NCBI RefSeq assembly: GCF_900207575.1
Contig: NZ_OAOQ01000006.1
Location: forward strand, 1-64,000
DNA: 64,000 bases
Direction of reading: 5' to 3'
DNA from: Cereibacter ovatus
Lineage (GTDB): Bacteria; Pseudomonadota; Alphaproteobacteria; Rhodobacterales; Rhodobacteraceae
The notes below the pieces were generated by a model. The model was not told where the DNA came from, searched no databases, and saw nothing but the letters and a program-made list of their open reading frames with translations. Positions 55,495-63,750 of this stretch are shown piece after piece. The stretch's first letter is position 1. Every line of letters starts with the position of its first letter. The position numbers and the translations under genes were made by a program.

Positions 55495-55523
55495 GATTTA
55501 GGGCCGCGAGTCGTCGCGTTCAA
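55495..55523 (-). promoter_or_regulatory. Promoter of the sRNA candidate
   Basis: On the minus strand TTGAAC (55523-55518), a 17-base spacer and TAAATC (55500-55495). The -35 reads CTTGAA and the -10 is preceded by CCC, so a heat-shock-type RpoH sigma could also recognise it. Confidence 0.65.
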
Positions 55524-55531
55524 GCACGATC

Positions 55532-55549
55532 ATGCTGCACTTGCAGCAT
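55532..55549. promoter_or_regulatory. 18-bp palindrome next to the sRNA -35 element
   Basis: ATGCTGCA-CT-TGCAGCAT, perfect eight-base arms. Its near edge is eight bases upstream of the -35, centred about 52 bases before the predicted start, a usual place for an activator dimer. It could also act on the other side, toward the 3' end of the LysR gene, but that is less sensible. The factor is unknown. Confidence 0.5.
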
Positions 55550-55652
55550 TGCCGCCATGCGCGGGCTGCATGGCTGTCGCTTTGTGGCGGTTTTCCTGAT
55601 CCCTGACAGACGGTTCGCGGCTTTGATGGAACGTGGCCCGCCGGGGGCGGGG

Positions 55653-56546
55653 TCAGGTCTGCTGCGCGCGGCGGTAAAGTGCGATCTCTTCCATCACGAA
55701 CTCGCGGAAGGCGGCGACCCGCTTTGAATGGCGCAACTCTTCGGGGTAGGCCAGAAACACCGGAACGTCGCCCGACTCGACGTCGGGCAGCACGCGGACC
55801 AGCTTGGGAAAGGCCACTGCCAGATAATCCGGCATCACCCCGATGCCCAGATTGTTCAGCACCGCCTGAAGCACGCCGTAATAGTTGTTCACCGTCAGCA
55901 TCGAGGGGATGTCATGCCCCATCAGTTCCTGCACCAGCGTGGCGCCGGCCGCCACCTGCGGCGCACCGGGAAGCTGGCAGATCAGCCGATGGCGCGAGAA
56001 ATCCTCCATCCGTTCGGGCGTGCCATTTTCGGCCAGATACTCGGGCGAGGCGTAAAGCCTCATGCGGATCGACATCAGCCGCTTGCGGATCAGATCGGCC
56101 TGACTGGGTTCCTTCATGCGGATCGCCACGTCGGCCTCGCGCATGGGCAGGTCGAGAACGCGTTCCTCAAGCATCAGATCGATCTTGAGCGCGGGGTATT
56201 CCTTGTAAAGCCCCACCAGCCGCGGCGCAAGCCAGAGCGTCCCGAAGCCGGTCGTCGTGGTGATGCGCAATTCACCGAACACCTCGTCTTCGCTGTCGCG
56301 GATGCGGGCGGCCGCGGCATCCAGACGCTTGACCATGGCGCTGGTCGCGTCAAACAGCAGCTCTCCCTGCTCGGTGAGAATCAGACCCCTTGCGTGGCGG
56401 TGGAAAAGCGTCGTGTTCAGACTTTCTTCCAGCGCGCGGATCTGCCGGCTGACCGCCGACTGGGACAGGTGAAGCGTGTCTCCCGCGTGGGTCAGGCTGC
56501 CGGCATCGGCCACCGCGTGGAAGATTCTAAGCTTGTCCCAATCCAT
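55653..56546 (-). CDS. LysR-family transcriptional regulator, divergent from iorA/B
   Basis: 297 aa from the chosen ATG 56546, which has GGAGAG seven bases upstream. N-terminal HTH (LRIFHAVADAGSLTHAGDTLHLSQSAVSRQIRALEESL) and effector domain (ELRITTTTGFGTLWLAPRLVGLY, LTVNNYYGVLQAVLNNLGIGVMPDYL). It resembles the GcvA/CysL-like general LysR pattern with no more specific match. It is transcribed away from the indolepyruvate oxidoreductase gene across 155 bases with two dyads, so it probably regulates that gene. Confidence 0.9.
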   Translation of the reverse strand: MDWDKLRIFHAVADAGSLTHAGDTLHLSQSAVSRQIRALEESLNTTLFHRHARGLILTEQGELLFDATSAMVKRLDAAAARIRDSEDEVFGELRITTTTGFGTLWLAPRLVGLYKEYPALKIDLMLEERVLDLPMREADVAIRMKEPSQADLIRKRLMSIRMRLYASPEYLAENGTPERMEDFSRHRLICQLPGAPQVAAGATLVQELMGHDIPSMLTVNNYYGVLQAVLNNLGIGVMPDYLAVAFPKLVRVLPDVESGDVPVFLAYPEELRHSKRVAAFREFVMEEIALYRRAQQT

Positions 56547-56632
56547 CTGGCAACTCTCCGCCGCGACGGCGGCCCCTACGCAATGATCCCTAACGGATCG
56601 CATATCGGGGTTGCAATCGAAACATGGCTTGG

Positions 56633-56663
56633 AAACGGCTTTGTAGGTCAGCCGTTTTGACCT
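56633..56663. promoter_or_regulatory. Two interlaced dyads in the LysR/ior intergenic region
   Basis: AAACGGCT (56633-56640) pairs with AGCCGTTT (56650-56657), and AGGTCA (56645-56650) pairs with TGACCT (56658-56663). They overlap, just upstream of the ior ribosome binding site. They are candidate LysR binding sites or alternative RNA hairpins in the ior leader. Confidence 0.5.
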
Positions 56664-56701
56664 AAACTGGATGCATGTTCAACGTCGCTGGGAGGGGACC
56701 G

Positions 56702-59700
56702 ATGGGCAGGCAGGATGTAAGACTTTCCGACCGCTATGATCTGGACCGGTCGCCGGTTCTTCTGAACGGAACGCAGGCGCTGGTGCGGCTGATGCTGATG
56801 CAGAAGGCGCGCGACCGGGCGGCGGGGCTGAACACGGCCGGTTATGTCACCGGCTATCGCGGCTCGCCCTTGGGGGCGGTGGATCTGACGATGGAGCGGG
56901 CTGAAGCGGAGCTTCGCGCCGCCGACGTGCTGTTCCAGCCGGGGCTGAACGAGGATCTGGCCGCCACCGCGATCTGGGGCAGCCAGCAGGCCGAACTGCG
57001 CGGCGAGGGGCGTTTCGACGGGGTCTTCGCGCTTTGGTATGGCAAGGGGCCGGGGGTGGACCGCACCGGCGACGTGATGCGGCACGCCAACATGGCCGGC
57101 ACCTCGCGCCATGGTGGGGTGCTGATGGCGATGGGCGACGATCACACCGGCGAAAGCTCGACCACGCTGCATCAGTCGGACTGGGCGCTGGTCGATGCCT
57201 ATATCCCGGTGCTGTCGCCCGCAGGCGTGCAGGAAATCCTGGACTACGGGCTTTACGGCTGGGCGCTGTCGCGGTTCGCCGGGGTCTGGGTGGGGCTGAA
57301 GACCATGAAGGACACCGTCGAGGCGACGGCGGTGGTGGATGGCCGCCCCGACCGGCTGTCCTTCGTCCTGCCCGATTTTCCGATGCCGGCGGGCGGGCTG
57401 AACATCCGCCTTGCCGATACGCCGGTGGCGCAGGAAGCGCGGATGATCGACCACAAACGCTTTGCCGCCGAAGCATTTTCCCATGCCAACCGGATGGATC
57501 GCCGGGTCTGGGGCAAGCCGGGGGCGAAGCTGGGCTTTGTCTCGGCGGGGAAAAGCTGGCTGGATCTGGTCCATGCCCTGCAACTGCTGGGGATCGGCGC
57601 GACCGAGGCCGAGCGGTTGGGTATCACCACCTACAAGGTCGGGCAGGTCTGGCCGCTGGATTTCCGGGGCTTTCAGGACTGGGCCGAGGGGCTGGATCTG
57701 ATCGTCTGCATCGAGGAAAAGCGCAAGCTGATCGAGGTGCAGGCGAAAGAGGCGATCTTCAACGACCGCCGCGGCCGGCGCATCTACGGCTGGCAGAACG
57801 ACCGCGGCGAGGAGTTGTTCCCGACAAGGTTCGCGCTTGATCCCGTTGGAATCGCAGAAAAGATCGGTAATATCCTGATCGAGGAAGGCCGCGCCACCGA
57901 AGCGGTCAAGGCGGGTCTGACCCGTCTGGCCGAGGCGCGGCGGGCGGACAATGCGCAGGATCTGGCGGCGCGGCTGCCGTATTTCTGTTCGGGTTGCCCG
58001 CACAACACCTCGACCCGGGTGCCAGAAGGCAGCCGCGCCTATGCCGGGATCGGCTGTCACTACATGGTGCAGTGGATGGACCGCCAGACGGTCGGCTTCA
58101 CCCAGATGGGCGGCGAGGGCGCTAACTGGATCGGGGAAGCTTCGTTCTCCAAGCGTCCGCATGTGTTCCAGAATCTGGGCGACGGCACCTATAACCATTC
58201 CGGCGTTCAGGCGATCCGGGCGGCGCTGGCAGCAGGAACCACGATCACCTACAAGATCCTGTTCAACGATGCCGTGGCGATGACCGGGGGCCAGCACAAC
58301 GAAGGCAATCTGTCCGCAGACCGGATCGTGCGCGAGACTCAGGCCATGGGCGTGCAGCACATCGCCGTGGTCCATGACGCAAAAGAAGGGGTGGACCTGT
58401 CGCGCTTTCCCAAGGGGATCGAGATCCACGAACGCGCCGGCCTGATGGCGGTTCAGGAAAGGTTCAGCAAGATCAGCGGTGTTTCGGCCATTGTTTACAT
58501 CCAGACCTGTGCCGCCGAAAAGCGCCGGCGCCGCAAGCGCGGCACCTTTCCGGACATGGACCGCCGGGTGTTCATCAACACCGATGTCTGCGAGGGCTGC
58601 GGCGATTGCGGGGTGCAGTCGAACTGCGTCTCGATCGTGCCGGTTGAAACCGAACTGGGCCGCAAGCGCGCCATCGATCAGTCATCCTGCAACAAGGATT
58701 TCTCTTGTCTGGCAGGGTTTTGTCCGTCGTTTGTGACGTTGGACGGCGCGCGGCCCAAAAAGGCCGCAACCGCACAGATCGATTTGCCGCATCTGCCGGT
58801 ACCCGATCTGCCGCCGATCCGCGGCACGCATAACGTGCTGGTCACCGGCGTCGGCGGCACAGGCGTGGTGACGGTGGGGGCGATCCTGTCGATGGCGGCC
58901 CATCTTGACGGCAAGGGCGCCGCGATGATCGAGATGGCGGGCTTGGCGCAAAAGGGCGGTGCGGTTCACATCCACTGTCGGATTGCCGAAAACCCGCAGG
59001 ATATCAGCGCGATCCGGGTCGCCGTGGGCGAGGCTGACGCGGTGATCGGCGGCGATCTGGTGGTGACGGCGGGGGCAAAGACCTTGGGGTTGATGGCCAC
59101 GGGTCGCACCGGCGCGGTGGTCAACAGCCATGACATCGTGACCGGAGAGTTCACCCGGAACACAGATTTCCGAGTGCCTTCAGATAGGATGCAGGTCGCT
59201 CTTGAGGCGCGGTTGCAGGATCGGGTGGCGTTTCTGGATGCCACCGAACTGGCGCGGGTGCTTATGGGGGATTCGATCTATTCCAACATGCTGGTCTTTG
59301 GCGCAGCATGGCAGAAGGGGCTGATCCCGTTGACCGAGGCGGCGATCCTGCGGGCGATCGAATTGAACGGCGCAGCCGTGGCGCAGAACGCCCGCGCCTT
59401 CGCGCTGGGTCGCTGGGCGGTGCTGCATCCCAATGATGCCGCACGCATTCTTTGCCCGGTTCCGCCCGCGCCGATCGATCCGGTGACCTGGCGCGAGGCG
59501 CGTCTGGTGGCCTATCAATCTCGCCGGCTGGCCCGGCGGTTCCGGCGGCTGGTCGACAGTGCCCCGCCCGAGCTGCGCGAGGACGTGGCGCGCGGGTATT
59601 ATCAGTTGCTGGCCTACAAGGACGAATATGAGGTCGCGCGGCTGCATCTGGAAACGATGGACCGCGCCCGGGCCGAGTTCGACGGTGATTTCCGCCCGAC

Positions 59701-60088
59701 CTTCCACCTTGCGCCGCCGTTTCTGGCCGGCAAGGGGCAAGAGCGGCCGAAAAAGCGCCAGTTCGGGCCATGGGTGATCCCGGCGTTCCGGCTGCTGGCG
59801 GCGCTAAAGTCGCTGCGCGGCACGCCGCTGGACCCGTTCGGCTGGAACCCCGAACGCCGGTTGGAGCGTCGGCTGATCGCCGAGTTCGAGGCCGACATGG
59901 CCGAGATCCTGCCAAAGCTGCGCCCCGAGACGATAGAGCTTGCCCGCGACCTGACCCGCCTGCCGCTGTCGATCCGGGGCTATGGCCCGGTGAAAGAGGC
60001 CAGTGCCGCACAGGCCGCGCTGCGGCGTGCCGATCTGCTGGCCGCGATCCGCGCGGGCGGGGCACCGCTGCCGATGGCCGCACAATAG
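56702..60088 (+). CDS. Indolepyruvate ferredoxin oxidoreductase, fused alpha/gamma type
   Basis: 1128-aa single-chain 2-oxoacid oxidoreductase that decarboxylates aryl-pyruvates (or related oxoacids) to acyl-CoA. Order: ThDP/alpha region (about 1-600, with YRGSPLGAVD at the start and GGEGANWIGEASF, FNDAVAMTGGQHNEGN), 4Fe-4S cluster cysteines CEGCGDCGVQSNC near 630, gamma domain from about 710 (VTGVGGTGVVTVGAIL), and a DUF6537-like C-terminal helical part. In hyperthermophiles the subunits are separate; this fused form is usual in aerobic proteobacteria. Start 56702 has GGGAGGGG well placed; the ATG at 56675 does not. Confidence 0.9.
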   Translation: MGRQDVRLSDRYDLDRSPVLLNGTQALVRLMLMQKARDRAAGLNTAGYVTGYRGSPLGAVDLTMERAEAELRAADVLFQPGLNEDLAATAIWGSQQAELRGEGRFDGVFALWYGKGPGVDRTGDVMRHANMAGTSRHGGVLMAMGDDHTGESSTTLHQSDWALVDAYIPVLSPAGVQEILDYGLYGWALSRFAGVWVGLKTMKDTVEATAVVDGRPDRLSFVLPDFPMPAGGLNIRLADTPVAQEARMIDHKRFAAEAFSHANRMDRRVWGKPGAKLGFVSAGKSWLDLVHALQLLGIGATEAERLGITTYKVGQVWPLDFRGFQDWAEGLDLIVCIEEKRKLIEVQAKEAIFNDRRGRRIYGWQNDRGEELFPTRFALDPVGIAEKIGNILIEEGRATEAVKAGLTRLAEARRADNAQDLAARLPYFCSGCPHNTSTRVPEGSRAYAGIGCHYMVQWMDRQTVGFTQMGGEGANWIGEASFSKRPHVFQNLGDGTYNHSGVQAIRAALAAGTTITYKILFNDAVAMTGGQHNEGNLSADRIVRETQAMGVQHIAVVHDAKEGVDLSRFPKGIEIHERAGLMAVQERFSKISGVSAIVYIQTCAAEKRRRRKRGTFPDMDRRVFINTDVCEGCGDCGVQSNCVSIVPVETELGRKRAIDQSSCNKDFSCLAGFCPSFVTLDGARPKKAATAQIDLPHLPVPDLPPIRGTHNVLVTGVGGTGVVTVGAILSMAAHLDGKGAAMIEMAGLAQKGGAVHIHCRIAENPQDISAIRVAVGEADAVIGGDLVVTAGAKTLGLMATGRTGAVVNSHDIVTGEFTRNTDFRVPSDRMQVALEARLQDRVAFLDATELARVLMGDSIYSNMLVFGAAWQKGLIPLTEAAILRAIELNGAAVAQNARAFALGRWAVLHPNDAARILCPVPPAPIDPVTWREARLVAYQSRRLARRFRRLVDSAPPELREDVARGYYQLLAYKDEYEVARLHLETMDRARAEFDGDFRPTFHLAPPFLAGKGQERPKKRQFGPWVIPAFRLLAALKSLRGTPLDPFGWNPERRLERRLIAEFEADMAEILPKLRPETIELARDLTRLPLSIRGYGPVKEASAAQAALRRADLLAAIRAGGAPLPMAAQ

Positions 60089-60176
60089 CGGGCCGCGATC
60101 ACCTAGGCGCTTCCGTCTGCTGCGGCATGATCCTATGCTGGCCGCAGCAGACAAACCCTGAGGGGCGGGGGCAGGC

Positions 60177-60989
60177 ATGGCGGTTGGTGTGTTCGATTCG
60201 GGGCTGGGTGGCCTCACGGTGCTGGATGCGGTGCAGCGGCGGCTGCCCGATGTGCCGTTTGTCTACTTTGGCGACAACGCCCACGCGCCCTATGGCGTGC
60301 GCGACGCCGAGGATATCTTTCAACTGACCTGTGCCGCGACGGAACGGCTGTGGGCTGAAGGTTGCGATCTGGTGATCCTTGCCTGCAACACCGCTTCGGC
60401 GGCGGCGTTGAAACGGATGCAGGAAAGCTGGATTCCCCGCGACAAGCGCGTGCTGGGGGTGTTCGTCCCGCTGATCGAGGCACTGACCGAACGCCAGTGG
60501 GGCGACAACAGCCCCCCGCGCGAGGTGGCGGTGAAGCATGTGGCACTGTTTGCCACGCCGGCGACGGTGGCCAGCCGCGCCTTCCAGCGCGAACTGGCCT
60601 ATCGCGCGATCGGCGTGGATGTCGAAGCCCAGCCCTGCGGCGGTGTGGTCGATGCGATCGAGCAGGGCGACGAGATTCTGGCCGAGGCCCTTGTGCGAAG
60701 CCATGTCGAGGCGCTGAAACGGCGGATGCCGCATCCGCAGGCCGCGATCCTTGGCTGCACCCATTATCCACTGATGGAGCCGGTGTTCCAGGATGCGCTG
60801 GGGGCCGGGGTGACGGTCTATTCGCAGGCGAACCTTGTGGCCGAAAGCCTTGCGGATTATCTGGCGCGCAGGCCGGAATTCCTTGGCCGTGGCACAGAGT
60901 CGAAGTTCCTGACCACGGGCGATCCGAAGTCGGTCTCGAACAAGGCGACGCAGTTCCTGAAACGGCGGATCGAATTTCAGGCCGCGTAA
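60177..60989 (+). CDS. murI: Glutamate racemase
   Basis: Supplies D-glutamate for peptidoglycan. 270 aa. The two catalytic cysteines are seen in [11 protein letters not shown] and [11 protein letters not shown], with the substrate loop [11 protein letters not shown] at the very N-terminus and GDNAHAPYG. The start lies directly before the first strand (MAVGVFDSG), preceded by a GGGGCGGGGG stretch. Closely followed (25 bases) by argC, so co-transcription is likely. Confidence 0.95.
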   Translation: MAVGVFDSGLGGLTVLDAVQRRLPDVPFVYFGDNAHAPYGVRDAEDIFQLTCAATERLWAEGCDLVILACNTASAAALKRMQESWIPRDKRVLGVFVPLIEALTERQWGDNSPPREVAVKHVALFATPATVASRAFQRELAYRAIGVDVEAQPCGGVVDAIEQGDEILAEALVRSHVEALKRRMPHPQAAILGCTHYPLMEPVFQDALGAGVTVYSQANLVAESLADYLARRPEFLGRGTESKFLTTGDPKSVSNKATQFLKRRIEFQAA

Positions 60990-61014
60990 CGGGAACCCAA
61001 CGGAAGATACGGAT

Positions 61015-62043
61015 ATGGAACACAAAATCGCCATTCTTGGCGCCTCGGGCTATACCGGGGCCGAGTTGGTCCGGCTGATTGCCACCCATCCGAAGATGCG
61101 CATCGTCGCGCTGTCGGGCGACCGCAAGGCCGGGATGGCCATGGCCGAGGTGTTTCCGTTCCTGCGCCATCTGGACCTGCCGCAGCTGCAAAAGATCGAA
61201 GATATCGATTTTTCCCGCGTGGACCTTGCCTTCTGCGCGCTTCCTCATGCGACGTCGCAAGAGGTGATCGCCCGTTTGCCGCGCGATCTGAAGGTGGTGG
61301 ATCTGTCGGCCGATTTCCGGCTGCGCGATCCTGCGGATTACGAGACATGGTATGGCAAGCCTCATGCCGCGCCCGATCTTCAGGCCGAAGCGGTCTATGG
61401 CCTGACCGAGTTCTACCGCGCCGAGATCCGCTCGGCCCGGCTGGTGGCGGGCACCGGCTGCAACGCCGCCGCGGGGCAATATGCGATCCGGCCGCTGATC
61501 GAGGCGGGGGTGATCGACCTTGACGATATCCTGATCGACCTGAAGGCCGGGGTCTCGGGGGCGGGGCGCAGCCTGAAGGAAAACCTGCTGCACGCCGAGC
61601 TGTCGGAAGGCACGCATCCCTATTCCGCGGGCGGCAAGCACCGCCATCTTGGCGAATTCGATCAAGAGTTCTCGCGCGCCGCAGGGCGCCCGGTGCGGGT
61701 GCAGTTCACACCGCATCTGACGCCGATGAACCGCGGGATTCTGGCCAATGTCTATGTCAAGGGCGACCCGCGGGCGGTGCACAAGGCGTTGTTTGATCGC
61801 TATCTCACGGAAACGTTTCTTGAAGTGCTGCCGTTCGGCGCGCTTCCCTCGACCCGGGATATCCGGGGTTCGAATTTCGTTCATGTCGGCGTGATCGGGG
61901 ATCGCATCCCGGGGCGCGCCATGGTGGTCGTGGCGCTGGACAATCTGTGCAAGGGCAGCTCTGGGCAGGCGATGCAGAATGCCAATCTGATGCTGGGGCT
62001 GGACGAGGCGACCGGCCTGATGCTTGCACCGCTGTTCCCGTGA
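61015..62043 (+). CDS. argC: N-acetyl-gamma-glutamyl-phosphate reductase
   Basis: Third step of arginine synthesis; NADPH reduction of N-acetylglutamyl phosphate to the semialdehyde. 342 aa. N-terminal Rossmann motif [14 protein letters not shown], catalytic Cys in [14 protein letters not shown], and [12 protein letters not shown] near the C-terminus with the conserved His. GGAAGA precedes the ATG. This is the longer ArgC type usual in Alphaproteobacteria of this group. It lies between murI and ccmE with short gaps. Confidence 0.95.
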   Translation: MEHKIAILGASGYTGAELVRLIATHPKMRIVALSGDRKAGMAMAEVFPFLRHLDLPQLQKIEDIDFSRVDLAFCALPHATSQEVIARLPRDLKVVDLSADFRLRDPADYETWYGKPHAAPDLQAEAVYGLTEFYRAEIRSARLVAGTGCNAAAGQYAIRPLIEAGVIDLDDILIDLKAGVSGAGRSLKENLLHAELSEGTHPYSAGGKHRHLGEFDQEFSRAAGRPVRVQFTPHLTPMNRGILANVYVKGDPRAVHKALFDRYLTETFLEVLPFGALPSTRDIRGSNFVHVGVIGDRIPGRAMVVVALDNLCKGSSGQAMQNANLMLGLDEATGLMLAPLFP

Positions 62044-62066
62044 CGTGACCGCAGGATGAGGAACCG

Positions 62067-62519
62067 ATGAAGGGTCTGAAGAAGAAACGCCGTATCCAGA
62101 TCATCGCGCTGGCATTCGTGGCGCTGGCGGGGTCGACGGCGCTGATCGGCTTTGGGATGCGTGACGGGATCAACTTCTTCCGCTCGCCCAGCCAGGTGGT
62201 CGAGGCGCCGCCGCCCGCGACCGAGGTGTTCCGCATCGGCGGTCTGGTCGAGAAGGGCAGCCTGACCCGGGGTCAGGGTGAAACCGTCACCTTCCGCGTG
62301 ACCGACACCAACGCCACCGTTCCCGTCAGCTACAAGGGCGTCCTGCCCGACCTGTTTGCCGAGAATGCCGGCATGGTCGGCACCGGGCGGCTGGTGGACG
62401 GCACCTTCGTCGCCACCGAGATCCTTGCCAAGCATGACGAATCCTACATGCCCAAGGAAGTCGTGGATGCGCTGAAAGAGCAGGGCGTGTTCCAGCACGA
62501 GACCCCGCCGAACGGCTGA
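62067..62519 (+). CDS. ccmE: Cytochrome c maturation haem chaperone CcmE
   Basis: Membrane-anchored periplasmic protein that covalently holds haem and passes it to CcmF/H for c-type cytochrome assembly. 150 aa. Positively charged N-terminus (MKGLKKKRRIQ), one membrane helix about residues 10-30, OB-fold domain, and the haem-attachment His123 with Tyr127 in AKHDESYMP. No other ccm genes are adjacent, so ccmE is detached from the main cluster. Its stop codon overlaps a CtrA-like box. Confidence 0.95.
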   Translation: MKGLKKKRRIQIIALAFVALAGSTALIGFGMRDGINFFRSPSQVVEAPPPATEVFRIGGLVEKGSLTRGQGETVTFRVTDTNATVPVSYKGVLPDLFAENAGMVGTGRLVDGTFVATEILAKHDESYMPKEVVDALKEQGVFQHETPPNG

Positions 62520-62534
62520 TTAACCACGGTTTGA
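62520..62534 (+). promoter_or_regulatory. CtrA-like box upstream of the lysis cassette
   Basis: TTAA-CCACGGT-TTGA matches the CtrA consensus TTAA-N7-TTAA with one mismatch and starts at the last base of the ccmE stop. It lies 47 bases before the N-acetylmuramidase start. In R. capsulatus the gene transfer agent lysis genes depend on CtrA, so the site is suggestive; one chance match of this quality is not rare. Confidence 0.4.
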
Positions 62535-62580
62535 ACCGGCTCTGACAGGCTGCGCCCCGGACAACGGCTTTGGGGATGCC

Positions 62581-63192
62581 ATGCGGACCGTTCAGCAGAT
62601 TGCAAAAGAGATCGTCGCCCGCGAGGGCGGCTTCGTCAACGACCCCGACGATCCGGGCGGTGCCACCAACTATGGCGTGACCATCGGCACGCTGCGCCGG
62701 CTGGGTTTCGACACCACGGGCGATGGCAAGGTCGAGGTCGAGGATGTGCGCAAACTGACCCGCGCGCAGGCCGAGCAGATCTTCATCGAACATTACTTCC
62801 GCCGCCCGGGTGTCGGCAACCTGCCCGAGGCGATCCAGCCCTCGGTGTTCGACATGTATGTGAATGCCGGCGCCAATGCGGTGATGGTGTTGCAGCGCCT
62901 GTTGACCGACATGGGCTTTCCCTGCACCGCCGATGGCCTGATTGGCCCGATCACCATCCGCGCCGCCCAGTCGGCGTGGGAAGCCGCCTCGGGCCATCTG
63001 GCTGATGCCTATGCCATTGCCCGGCGCAATTATTACTATTCGCTGGCCGACGCCCGGCCGGCGTCGCGCAAATACGCCTGCCGGCGCGATGGCGGCAAGG
63101 GCGGCTGGATCACCCGCGCCGAGGAGTTCATGGCCGCGCGCTATCGGTTGAGCGACGAGCAGCACAAGGCGAGGGTGGAAAAATGGGCTTGA
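62581..63192 (+). CDS. Holin-associated N-acetylmuramidase (GH108)
   Basis: 203-aa peptidoglycan hydrolase. N-terminal GH108 motif with the catalytic Glu15 in AREGGFVNDPDDPGGATNYG, and a C-terminal PG_binding_3-like part (FPCTADGLIGPITIRAAQ, then YYYSLADARPASRKYA). No signal peptide, so export would need the holin encoded by the overlapping next gene. This endolysin/holin pair outside a prophage is what R. capsulatus uses to release its gene transfer agent (rcc00555/rcc00556, from memory). GGGGA lies before the ATG. Confidence 0.88.
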   Translation: MRTVQQIAKEIVAREGGFVNDPDDPGGATNYGVTIGTLRRLGFDTTGDGKVEVEDVRKLTRAQAEQIFIEHYFRRPGVGNLPEAIQPSVFDMYVNAGANAVMVLQRLLTDMGFPCTADGLIGPITIRAAQSAWEAASGHLADAYAIARRNYYYSLADARPASRKYACRRDGGKGGWITRAEEFMAARYRLSDEQHKARVEKWA

Positions 63193-63671
63193 TCGGACGG
63201 ATCGTCGGCGGAAGCGAGGGGGTGGCGGCCTTCGGGCAGACCGTGAAGGACGTGGCCGAGGTGTTCCGCCCCAATGCCACGCGCGAGATGGAGTTGTCGG
63301 CGCAGGCGCAAAGCGAGGCTTTGCAGCAGTTTTCCGAAGAATTTGCCAATGGTGGCAACAGCCTGTTTGATCGGATCGTGAACGGGGTGAACCGGCTGCC
63401 GCGGCCGATGCTGGCGTTTGGCACGTTGGCGCTGTTCACCTATGCGATGGTGGACCCGGAAAGTTTCGGCACCCGCATGTCGGGGCTGGCGCTGGTGCCC
63501 GATCCGCTGTGGTGGCTGTTGGCGGCGATCGTGGGCTTCTACTTCGGCTCGCGCGAGGCGCATTATTTCCGCACCCGCGCCCCCGCGGTCATGGCGGCTC
63601 ACGCCGCTCAGACATCGCCGGGGCAGGACACCAACGCCGCAATCGAGGAATGGCGGGCCGAGCGGTCCTGA
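63183..63671 (+). CDS. Holin, three-transmembrane type
   Basis: 162 aa; starts ten bases before the end of the muramidase gene. N-terminal amphipathic part (GLIGRIVGGSEGVAAFGQTVKDVAEVFRP is spread over about 30 residues), a helical stretch, then two or three hydrophobic segments about residues 75-130 (LAFGTLALFTYAMVD, LWWLLAAIVGFYFGSREAHYF) and a charged tail. The pattern is that of HOL_3TM holins that form lesions through which the endolysin reaches the wall. No phage structural gene is nearby. Confidence 0.82.
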   Translation: MGLIGRIVGGSEGVAAFGQTVKDVAEVFRPNATREMELSAQAQSEALQQFSEEFANGGNSLFDRIVNGVNRLPRPMLAFGTLALFTYAMVDPESFGTRMSGLALVPDPLWWLLAAIVGFYFGSREAHYFRTRAPAVMAAHAAQTSPGQDTNAAIEEWRAERS

Positions 63672-63750
63672 CCCCCAGGTCCGGCGGGCGCCATTGACCT
63701 GTGCGCCCGCCTCTGGCAAAGCCGGGGCAACAGTCAGGACAAGTCCCGGA

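Noticed and set aside
55451-55501. 16-codon plus-strand mini-ORF after GGGAGGT inside the sRNA region
   Set aside because: The Shine-Dalgarno abuts the ATG with no spacing, and the same bases form the hairpin and CCUCCC linker of the minus-strand RNA.
55272-55523. 83-codon minus-strand frame upstream of purL
   Set aside because: It runs straight through a terminator hairpin and its eight-T tail and starts at a weak TTG inside the promoter. An sRNA explains the region better.
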